Shown here: piece after piece, positions 44,118 to 50,513 of the stretch | Numbering within the stretch: position 1 is the first letter of the stretch | Layout of the letters: each line of letters starts with the position of its first letter | NCBI RefSeq assembly: GCF_000300815.1 | Contig: NZ_AMRX01000006.1 | Location: 986,323-1,050,322, forward strand | Origin: Gayadomonas joobiniege G7 | GTDB lineage: Bacteria; Pseudomonadota; Gammaproteobacteria; Enterobacterales; Alteromonadaceae | Length of the DNA stretch: 64,000 nt | Direction of reading: 5' to 3' | Notes under the pieces: model-generated | Database searches by the model: none | Told to the model about the DNA's origin: nothing | What the model saw: the letters and a program-made list of their open reading frames with translations, nothing else | Program-made: the position numbers and the translations under genes

Positions 44118-45632
44118 ATGACTGAGCTAGAAATTCAACAACAAAAACGTATCCAAGCGCTTGAAAGCAAGTTACTTGAGCAGCAAGAAGCGCTTGAAAA
44201 AGCAAAAGCTCGAAATACGTATTTAGAAGAACAATTCAAATTAGCGCAACAAAAACAATTCGGCCAATCGGCTGAAGGCCACCCTGCGCAAGGCGACTTA
44301 TTTAACGAAGCAGAAGAGGTTGCAGAGTTAGAAAACGCTTTAGAATCAGAAACTCAAACCGTCACTTATACCCGTAAAAAAGCCAAACGAACTCAACTAC
44401 CTGCTGATTTACCACGCGAAGTGATTGTTCACGACATTGAAGATAAAAGCTGTGACTGTTGCGGTGGCAAACTACATAAAATGGGCGAAGATAAATCGGA
44501 AAAGCTCGAGTTTATTCCAGCGCAAATCAAAGTCATTGAACATGTTCGGCCAAAATACAGCTGCCGAGCTTGTGAAAATCACGCTGCGCAAGTCAAAATT
44601 AAACAAGCCCCGATGCCAGCGAGCCCAATTCCTAAGGGCATTGCCACACCGAGTCTATTAAGCCAAGTCATTACCAGTAAATATCAATATGCACTACCAC
44701 TTTACCGGCAAGAAACCATGTTTAAACAACATGGTATAGAAATCAGTCGGCAAACCATGTCTGATTGGATAATAAAATGTGCCAGTTTATTTAAACCGCT
44801 GTATGACAAATTGCATCAAATCTTACTTGAGCAAAGCGTGATTCAGGCCGACGAAACCACAGTTAATGTGGTGAGTGATGACAAACTAAAATCCTATATG
44901 TGGCTTTATTGCACAGGCACAGATACGCCTATTGTAAATAACCCATTGAGAAATATTGTTTTATATGAATATCAAGCCAGTCGCGGTGGCAGTTGTCCGG
45001 TTAATTTCTTGCAAGATTATACTGGTTACTTACAAGTGGATGGCTATCAAGGTTACGAACAAACGAAAGCGACATTAGCGGGTTGCTGGGCGCATGCCAG
45101 ACGTAAGTTCATTGAAGCAGAAAAAGCTCAGCCCAAAGGCAAAACCGGTAAAGCGAATTGGGCACTGAACCATATCCAAAAGCTGTATCGGGTTGAAACC
45201 AAAATCAAAGATAAAACAGCAGACGAAAAACAGGCTATCAGGCAAAAAGAGTCGGTGCCACTACTCGAGCAATATAAAGCTTGGCTGGAAAAGTCATTAC
45301 TCAATACTTTACCAAAATCCAAATTAGGTGAAGCACTAAACTACAGTTTAAATCAATGGGAGAAATTAATTCGGTATATTGATGATGGGCATTTATCCAT
45401 TGATAATAATCGAGCTGAACGGGCAATTAAACCCTTTGTGGTTGGTCGCAAAAATTGGCTGTTTAGCCAAACAAAAAGTGGTGCCAACGCTAGCGCCATT
45501 CTCTACAGTATGATTGAAACAGCAAAGGCCAACGGATTAATACCTTACGATTATATTAGCTACTGTTTAACCCAAATCTGCAAACCGGATTGCCAAATCC
45601 ATGATTTACTACCTTGGAATATCAAAAGCTAG
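44118..45632 (+). CDS. tnpC: IS66 transposase TnpC (copy 2)
   Basis: 504 residues, identical to the copy at 37934-39448, with the full DDE domain and DNNRAERAIKPF motif. It is intact, so the element could be active. Confidence 0.95.
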   Translation: MTELEIQQQKRIQALESKLLEQQEALEKAKARNTYLEEQFKLAQQKQFGQSAEGHPAQGDLFNEAEEVAELENALESETQTVTYTRKKAKRTQLPADLPREVIVHDIEDKSCDCCGGKLHKMGEDKSEKLEFIPAQIKVIEHVRPKYSCRACENHAAQVKIKQAPMPASPIPKGIATPSLLSQVITSKYQYALPLYRQETMFKQHGIEISRQTMSDWIIKCASLFKPLYDKLHQILLEQSVIQADETTVNVVSDDKLKSYMWLYCTGTDTPIVNNPLRNIVLYEYQASRGGSCPVNFLQDYTGYLQVDGYQGYEQTKATLAGCWAHARRKFIEAEKAQPKGKTGKANWALNHIQKLYRVETKIKDKTADEKQAIRQKESVPLLEQYKAWLEKSLLNTLPKSKLGEALNYSLNQWEKLIRYIDDGHLSIDNNRAERAIKPFVVGRKNWLFSQTKSGANASAILYSMIETAKANGLIPYDYISYCLTQICKPDCQIHDLLPWNIKS

Positions 45633-45949
45633 GTGTGGTTTACCCGACGGTTACTGTTTACTTGCAATAATAGACTGGATTTTGAGAGCTTTCGGATAAA
45701 AGGCTGCCTAAAATACGCATTCAAATCCTCATCACTTGCTTCGTTTAAGGGCTTACCAATGGCAAGTGTTATTCGCTCTAGTAGTCCACAATAACTGAGT
45801 CGGGTACGCTCAGAGTAGCCTCTGTATTCAATCTCCGTTTTAACTTGTTGGATTAAATTATTCATGATCACTTACCTCCAGATTGGTTATTAATCCATAG
45901 GTAAGTGTGGCTCAAATGGTGGGGGGTTGCGACTCCGCGCAGCGGCTTA

Positions 45950-46301
45950 GTTCAACAGCTTAATCATTAGAAGAGCGTATAGAACTTTTTAACATTGAGT
46001 CTATAAATGCCATTCTAATGCAGTTTAAATTAATCATTTCATAAACTTAAGCATTAACTCGTCAAAAAGCAATAAGAACTTTCAGGAAAGAAACCGAGCC
46101 AACTTGCATAACGAGCCAAATATAGGGTCGTTATGCAAACTCATTGTAATAAAAAAACAAAAAAAATCACATTGTTAAAACATTTCATTTGCATGAAACC
46201 GATACCTTGTTAAAAAACAAAGCGAGAACTAATTTGAGTTTTTGGCATACCTCTATTATAACTGTATAAATAAACAGTAATATTGATTGGAGGATTTATT
46301 G
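45950..46301 (-). repeat. Integron attI region and intI upstream sequence, copy 1
   Basis: On the minus strand GATTAAGCTG then TTGAAC at 45950-45967 fits an attI/cassette junction (GTTGAAC as GTTRRRY). From 45959 rightwards the sequence is shared with 48681 onward, up to and into the intI gene start. Copy 1 holds about 96 bases between two GAACTTT repeats (45980-46082) that are absent in copy 2. The cassettes lie on the left, transcribed away from intI, the canonical layout. Confidence 0.6.
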
Positions 46302-47066
46302 GTGGCTAAATCTCAATTTATCGAGTCAATTAGAACTGAACTCAGAACCAAGCATTATAGCTATGCAACCGAAAAATCTTATTTGCATTGGGTTCGTGCC
46401 TTTATTCGCTTTAACGGTTTTAAGCACTCAAGAAGCCATGTTAATTATTTCTAATCTGTCGGGTAAATATCAAATCATAGCGAGTCTATTGTTTGGTGCT
46501 GGCTTAAGAATAAATGAGGCACTCAGATTGCGAATTAAAGACATTGATTTTCATAATAAAAGTATTTTTGTCTTCCGTGGTAAAGGCAATAAAGATCGCT
46601 ATACATTGTAGCCCGAAAATTTAATTGTCTTTTTACAGACTCAAATTGAAAAAGCCAAACAGTTACATCAACAAGACATAAAAGATGGTTTTGGCCTTAC
46701 TTCAATGCCTATCAGTTTGATCAAAAAATACAAGTCTGCGGCCAAAGATATTGCTTGGCAATACCTTTTCCCATCCAGTGTTCGCTGTGCACATCCGCAA
46801 GACGGTTATATTTGTCGCCATCATATTCACGAAACTGCATTTCGAAAGCAACACAGACAAGCAGTTAAAAAATCAGCCATACATAAACGAGTGACGGCTC
46901 ATACTTTTAGATATACCTTTGCAACTAGCTACTGCGCTCTGGCACTGACATTAGAACGGTTCAAGAATTACTTGGTCACAATGATGTAAAAACAACTGAG
47001 ATTTACACACATGTTATTGGTTCTAAATTTGGCTATGCTCGCAGCCCGCTAGATCTGGCATACTGA
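46299..47066 (+). pseudogene. intI: Integron integrase IntI, decayed
   Basis: Start at TTG 46299 or GTG 46302 behind GGAGG. The N-terminus reads AKSQFIESIRTELRTKHYS..TEKSYLHWVRAFIRFNGF, classic IntI. Then about 60 residues are missing: the frame jumps into TQEAMLIISNL...LLFGAGLRINEALRLRIKDIDF. An in-frame TAG lies at 46609-46611. Next comes the IntI-specific insert HQQDIKDGFG...KYKSAAKDIAWQYLFPSS. A one-base frameshift near 46935 precedes [16 protein letters not shown] (Tyr nucleophile) and ARSPLD. At least three lesions make it inactive; cassettes can no longer be moved by it. Confidence 0.9.
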
Positions 47067-47134
47067 AGTCTTCAAAATTCTGATAGAAAACCAAGTGTCT
47101 ACTTTGAGTCTGAGAGCCGACGCTCAACCAAAAG

Positions 47135-47180
47135 CTAACTAAGATCTGCTTTTCGCTCAAAGCAGCCAAGTTAGTTTTAT
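47135..47180 (+). terminator. Imperfect hairpin with T tract after intI
   Basis: Arms CTAACT (47135-47140) / AGTTAG (47169-47174) and CTGCTTT (47146-47152) / AAAGCAG (47159-47165) form a two-part stem with an internal loop, followed by TTTTAT. It separates the intI remnant from the guide RNA promoter. Confidence 0.5.
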
Positions 47181-47207
47181 ATTATCTTGCTCAATCAGCT
47201 AAGGCAA

Positions 47208-47236
47208 TTGCCCCAGAACAAAAAGAGGACTATAAT
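47208..47236 (+). promoter_or_regulatory. Sigma-70 type promoter of the guide RNA
   Basis: A -35 TTGCCC (47208-47213) and a perfect -10 TATAAT (47231-47236) are spaced 17 bases. The expected start is about 47243, at the base of the first repeat hairpin, so almost no leader is made. Confidence 0.65.
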
Positions 47237-47239
47237 CAC

Positions 47240-47325
47240 CAAACCTGTCGAATAGACAGTTAATAAAAGGCCTGGAAGTAATCAGCCACAACTAGAAACA
47301 TTCTGCCGCATAGGTAGCTTCACTT
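47240..47325 (+). CRISPR. Atypical type I-F mini-array with one spacer matching ffs
   Basis: Repeat 1 (47240-47267) has the hairpin CTGTC-GAATA-GACAG (47245-47259), then an 8-base TTAATAAA, the length and pattern of the I-F crRNA 5' handle CTAAGAAA. From its hairpin on, it agrees with the common I-F repeat at 18 of 23 positions, with a compensating pair change. Repeat 2 has CTGCC-GCATA-GGTAG (47303-47317) then CTT, and its 3' part is diverged. The hairpins are 58 bases apart (60 is usual). The spacer at 47268-47299 aligns to ffs 34280-34311 at 24 of 32 positions. Diverged repeats around an att-site guide are the hallmark of I-F3 Tn7-like elements. No cas genes are in the window. Confidence 0.78.
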
Positions 47326-47327
47326 TT

Positions 47328-47362
47328 AAACCTTTTGTAATTAAATTACAAAAGGTTTTTTA
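47328..47362 (+). terminator. Terminator of the guide RNA
   Basis: A perfect 14-bp stem (47328-47341 with 47345-47358), loop TAA, followed by TTTTTATT. It ends a transcript of about 120 bases that begins near 47243. Confidence 0.85.
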
Positions 47363-47373
47363 TTACATAAAAA

Positions 47374-47487
47374 TTGTCAGCTTATGCTTGCATTTCCGTT
47401 TGTCAGTTTATGATTGTAATTTTTTAATTCATTGAAAATAATGGATATATTATATCTACAATTTGTCAGCTTTTGGTTGTATCAACA
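47374..47487 (-). repeat. Right end of element A, three TnsB-type sites
   Basis: Read on the minus strand, the sites end in GCTGACAA or ACTGACAA: 47463-47487 (starting at the terminal TGTTGATACAACC), 47400-47418 (ACAATCATAAACTGACAA core) and 47374-47392 (GCAAGCATAAGCTGACAA core). The terminal TGTTGATACAACCA is the same as the published right end of the I-F3 element Tn6677, as far as I recall it. Confidence 0.75.
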
Positions 47488-47492
47488 ATTAT
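47488..47492. other. 5-bp spacer between two Tn7-like ends
   Basis: ATTAT lies between ACA at the right end of element A and TGT of the next left end; 5 bp is the target duplication length of Tn7-like elements. The same sequence is not found at 34360-34364 (TTTAC). Confidence 0.6.
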
Positions 47493-47537
47493 TGTTGCCC
47501 CAAGCATACCCTGACAAATTACAACCATACCTTGACA
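47493..47537 (+). repeat. Left end of a second Tn7-like element (element B)
   Basis: TGTTGCCCC at 47493 is followed by AAGCATACCCTGACAA (to 47517) and ACAACCATACCTTGACAA (to 47537), two TnsB-type sites in the orientation of the element A left end. No corresponding right end was found to 64000. Confidence 0.65.
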
Positions 47538-47715
47538 ACGCCTACTTTGTGAATGGCAATTACGTAAGTTTATTACATTTTAGTGGGATCACAAATGTAC
47601 GGACATATTATAAAAATCGACTGTTAAGAATGTGCCAAAAGCGGAAGTTTGGCTCTAGGATATGTAATGTCGGCTAAAGCCAGATAGCCGACTTAATTTT
47701 AATACGGAAATACAA

Positions 47716-47790
47716 GTTTAACGCAAAGCTTTGGGGCAGCTGAAGCGCAGCGTAAGCCGCCCCAGCCGCGATAGCGGCGACAACAGCGCC
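47716..47790 (-). repeat. Putative degenerate attC site 5
   Basis: On the minus strand GCGTTAAAC ends the site (47716-47724) and the arms TGGGGC(G)GCT and AGC(T)GCCCCA pair with extrahelical bases, 13 bases beyond the stop of the 272-residue lipoprotein gene. The expected opening RYYYAAC box is missing (GTTGTC instead), so it is degenerate. Confidence 0.4.
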
Positions 47791-47802
47791 TTTTTATGTT
47801 TT

Positions 47803-48621
47803 TTATTTTTTAAACTTTACTTCAACAGAATCTCTCGGAAGGGAATAAATACCACCAACAGTTCTGATATTAACTCGGTTTGCATCGCTAGGTATTAGAT
47901 CCCCTACCATTTCAATGTTGAACCTTGGGCTAACAAAATCACTAATAAACGTTAATGCTTGTTCTGTTTTTAGACTTCCTTTTCTATCTTCAGAATATAA
48001 GCGAATTAACTCATCAAAGCCGTTTTCTAATGCAGATTTCAACAGAGCATATTCTTCCTGACTTACCCCGTCGGCAATATCTGATTTCGCCATTTTTAAC
48101 GAGGTTTGATACATGTACTTTCCAAGCCAGTTACTTTTTTTACCCGGTTCGGTTTCTACAATAAGAGCAGAAGCAAAAAGCAGCTGTTCATTTTCTGTTT
48201 TAGATACATATATATAAGGACTTAACTTTATTGAATCAGCATTGCCACTTGTAAGCTCAAATTGGTGCTTATCAGTTGATCGTTTGAGTAATTCACTAGG
48301 ATTAAACACCAACTTTTCTTTTAAAACTTCAACATCATCTTCAGTATTCGATTTTATCGCAGCAGTATTTGCCATTACACCAATTGGACCTAATAAAATT
48401 CCAACTCCAGCTCCGCCGCCACCAAAGTTTTGTTGGTATAAAATATCTCCACTTTGATTTAAGTGCATTAGTGTATGATTAGTTTGTGCTAGTAAATCAG
48501 ATTTAGCTACTTCATGTGTTACATGGTTTGTGGCAATCGGTGGTGGTGATTGATACTTTACCGTAGCACAACCAGTCATAAACATACTTACTATCGCTAG
48601 CAGTATAAACTTCTTTTTCAT
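47803..48621 (-). CDS. Hypothetical lipoprotein (cassette), 272 residues
   Basis: Lipoprotein signal with lipobox MTGC (Cys 18) in MKKKFILLAIVSMFMTGCATVK. A Gly-rich hydrophobic stretch lies at about residues 67-87 (FGGGGAGVGILLGPIGVMANTAAI). I do not recognise the family. It is the cassette nearest to the second attI copy, with a degenerate attC after it, and has a clear AAAGGAAA ribosome site. Confidence 0.6.
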   Translation of the reverse strand: MKKKFILLAIVSMFMTGCATVKYQSPPPIATNHVTHEVAKSDLLAQTNHTLMHLNQSGDILYQQNFGGGGAGVGILLGPIGVMANTAAIKSNTEDDVEVLKEKLVFNPSELLKRSTDKHQFELTSGNADSIKLSPYIYVSKTENEQLLFASALIVETEPGKKSNWLGKYMYQTSLKMAKSDIADGVSQEEYALLKSALENGFDELIRLYSEDRKGSLKTEQALTFISDFVSPRFNIEMVGDLIPSDANRVNIRTVGGIYSLPRDSVEVKFKK

Positions 48622-48680
48622 TCTTTTTATTTCCTTTTTATTGATAAATAAAGCTAGATTAACTTACAAAAGCACAACAT

Positions 48681-48979
48681 CTTAATCATTAGAAGATCGT
48701 ATAGAACTTTTAGGAAAGAAACCGAGCCAACTTGCATAACGAGCCAAATATAGGGTCGTTATTCAAACTCATTGTAATAAAAAAAACAAAAAAATCATAT
48801 TATTAAAACATTTAATTTGCATAAAACCGATACCTTGTTAAAAAACAAAGCGAGAACTAATTTGAGTTTTTGGCATACCTCTATTACAACTGTATAAATA
48901 AACAGCAATATTGATTGGAGGATTTATTGGTGGCTAAACCTCAAATTATCGAGTAAATTAGAACTGAACTCAGACCCAA
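48681..48979 (+). repeat. Second copy of attI/intI upstream region with intI 5' remnant
   Basis: This segment is nearly the same as 45959-46353, apart from a deletion of about 96 bases between GAACTTT repeats and scattered substitutions. It ends within the intI start: GTG at 48930, AKPQIIE then TAA, so the intI fragment is dead after about eight codons. On the minus strand the junction GATTAAGATG/TTGTGC at its left edge corresponds to the attI point of copy 1. It indicates a second integron platform in element B. Confidence 0.75.
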
Positions 48980-48980
48980 T

Positions 48981-49120
48981 CAAACAGCTTAGCATCTGTT
49001 GGTATTGAAATGCCGTGACAAAGTCATCAGCATATCTTATCAACATGGCACGCAAGACTCGATACTAGTGGTTGGTTAGACCTTACCAGACAAAGACTTT
49101 CACCCTGTAAGATGCGCCCA
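48981..49120 (-). pseudogene. Group II intron 5' region and reverse transcriptase fragment
   Basis: On the minus strand the segment begins beside attC 6 with a GGGTGAAAGTC...GGTCTAACCAACCACTAG...CGAGTC stretch typical of group II intron 5' domains, then runs into RAMLIRYADDFVTAFQ (49023-49046 for YADD), the reverse transcriptase active site. The rest of the reading frame is missing; it is joined to the intI fragment. A deletion product. Confidence 0.6.
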
Positions 49121-49206
49121 TATTAACGCGCAAATTAGAGTTGGCTAAAATATTTGAGGAACGAAAATAGACAACTCTAATTTGTCCTGTTGAATTGCTT
49201 GTTATG
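49121..49206 (-). repeat. Integron attC site 6
   Basis: On the minus strand CATAACA (49200-49206) opens and GCGTTAATA (49121-49129) closes the site. A perfect 12-bp stem AAATTAGAGTTG / CAACTCTAATTT (about 49174-49185 and 49132-49143) surrounds a long loop. It lies directly after the stop of the 237-residue lipoprotein gene. Confidence 0.75.
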
Positions 49207-49207
49207 T

Positions 49208-49921
49208 TTATTCGGCTTTAACTGTATATTCAATCTCCGATGCTGAAACAGAATTAATGCTAATTAAATAGTTTCTAAATCTAATCTCTTTAGAAGAGAT
49301 TGGATATACAAGTTCTTGCTTAAAATCTGAACGAGCCATATTCTCAAAAGTGTACTCACGATATAATAAACTGATTCCATTAGCTCCAATGCCAGTATAA
49401 ATTATTTCATGATTGATATATCCAGCTTCAGAAAAAGGAATTTTTGACTCCACTGCTACAAAACTTGTATCTGATGGTAATAGTTCGTACTGCTCTCCAC
49501 TACCTATTGGCGAGGTCCAAAAACTAGGAGACATTACAGTTCTATCCCACTGACCACTTTTATCTATACCGAACATAAATATGCTCCCTGGTATATTAAC
49601 AACGGGGTTATCATTTTCATTTATGCCAGCAACTCTAAAAGTATCGCCAGTTGCTCCATTAAGACTTATGCTCGTAGTTGCAATACCTCCCTTCAATGAA
49701 AAGTCATTTTGAGCTTGATACATATTTTTCTTAATTATAGCTTTGTAAGATTTTCTTGAAATTATTGGTGCTCCAACGTATGCCTTTTGCACTTCACCAA
49801 TTGAGTAGTTTTTATAATCTACATCCTCAATTTTACTTTGCATCACATCAGTTTTTTTCATAGAAGTGGTACATCCTGAGATGAGCATAATACAACTTAA
49901 AAGCACAGATAATTTTTTCAT
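49208..49921 (-). CDS. Hypothetical lipoprotein (cassette), 237 residues
   Basis: Lipobox ISGC (Cys 17) in MKKLSVLLSCIMLISGCTTS. The rest is beta-rich with no recognised motif. It has attC 6 at its stop, so it is an integron cassette gene on the minus strand. The upstream neighbour on this strand is a group II intron remnant. Confidence 0.6.
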   Translation of the reverse strand: MKKLSVLLSCIMLISGCTTSMKKTDVMQSKIEDVDYKNYSIGEVQKAYVGAPIISRKSYKAIIKKNMYQAQNDFSLKGGIATTSISLNGATGDTFRVAGINENDNPVVNIPGSIFMFGIDKSGQWDRTVMSPSFWTSPIGSGEQYELLPSDTSFVAVESKIPFSEAGYINHEIIYTGIGANGISLLYREYTFENMARSDFKQELVYPISSKEIRFRNYLISINSVSASEIEYTVKAE

Positions 49922-49954
49922 AAAAATCCCTATTAATTCGATAGAGTTGGATCA

Positions 49955-50365
49955 AATAAGCAGTCATGGTAGAACGCCCCATTGCTGAGCCGCCCCCATA
50001 CAGATCCGGACGTGCGGAATTACCGCATCCGGCTCTTCGTTAATATCATTGCCCGTGTAAATCACAAGCCCCTAATACCAGTCTACTGCTATCAAACGTT
50101 TGCTGACCCGTAGTGGTTTTATTTGAAAATATCCTAGCATATCTTTAAACCCACGCCAGTTAAAACTATCTCTTTGACTGCGCCTTTTTAGCCATTTGTA
50201 TAAGCTGTGCAGCACAAAGTTATATATCCTGCTGATGCTTTTACTGTTATCTGGTAGGCCAAAATAATTTTGAATACCAACCAGTTTTCGTTTGAGCTTC
50301 GGCATTAATATATTGAGCCGTTTCGAGCGGTTTTGCTTTATCCATTGGTAAAGCGTGCTCAGCAT
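49955..50365 (-). pseudogene. Group II intron 3' part: maturase C-terminus and domain V
   Basis: The frame 50365-50072 encodes 97 residues similar to the C-terminal maturase region of group II intron reverse transcriptases (LKRKLVGIQNYFGLPDNSKSISRIYNF, LYKWLKRRSQRDSFNW). Beyond its stop, 50035-50002 fits a 34-base domain V: GAGCCGGATGCGG, loop TAAT, CCGCA, CG bulge, TCCGGATCT, with the catalytic AGC. Domain VI should follow to about 49955. The 5' part of the intron is missing. It lies between two cassette genes, beside a partial attC. Confidence 0.75.
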
Positions 50366-50513
50366 CAGTTTGGCCGCATACGTTGCACTTAAACAGTTAA
50401 GCCCAATTTTCGAATGATGTTTCTAGTATTTTAAAGTCAGTAACAAATAAATCGCGATAAGATTCTATTGCTAAAGTTTGTTCGAAGTTATGCCAATTAC
50501 ATGAATTTAATTG

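Larger units (their letters stand above)
43296..45654 (+). mobile_element. IS66-family element, copy 2
   Basis: A 2359-bp element whose three encoded proteins are identical to copy 1, flanked by a perfect 8-bp duplication TGTTTACT (43288-43295 and 45655-45662). Its right end reads TTTACCCGACGG where copy 1 reads TTTAGCCGACGG, a one-base difference. It interrupts the tyrosine recombinase gene. Confidence 0.95.
42668..45865 (-). pseudogene. Tyrosine recombinase of the IS91-like element, split by IS66
   Basis: Pieces 45865-45655 and 43287-42668 join in frame after removal of IS66 copy 2 and one 8-bp duplication, giving 276 residues. The N-terminal SAM-like domain starts MNNLIQQVKTEIEYRGYSERT with GGAGG upstream (45865, not the GTG at 45871). 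The catalytic part holds R in CGLRLRELTHV, HKLRHAYATH, LGHSSIKTTQCYLHW (Tyr nucleophile). A tyrosine recombinase gene next to an IS91-like transposase gene occurs in ISSod25-like elements. Inactive because interrupted. Confidence 0.85.
34365..47487. mobile_element. Tn7-like CAST-type element with no visible tns/cas genes (element A)
   Basis: A 13.1-kb element. The left end begins TGT at 34365, the right end closes with ATCAACA at 47487. Each end has three copies of a TnsB-type site, consensus ACAAnCATAAGCTGACAA: 34369-34386, 34433-34450, 34458-34475 at the left; 47374-47392, 47400-47418 and 47463-47487 (complement) at the right. The left flank is TTTAC and the right flank ATTAT, so a matching 5-bp duplication is not seen. 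Cargo: DinB-like gene, small ORFs, IS elements, integron cassettes, decayed intI and the ffs guide RNA. No TnsA/B/C, TniQ or Cas protein is encoded, so it would need help in trans. Confidence 0.8.

Noticed and set aside
47240..47325. A CreA-type crRNA-like antitoxin RNA
   Set aside because: The arrangement of two diverged repeats and one spacer fits, but no small toxin gene or cas operon is nearby, and the match of the spacer to ffs with transposon ends at the right distance explains it better.
47432..47677. An 81-codon plus-strand frame
   Set aside because: It runs across the right end of element A and the left end of element B, including TnsB-type sites; it has no ribosome site and no recognisable protein features.
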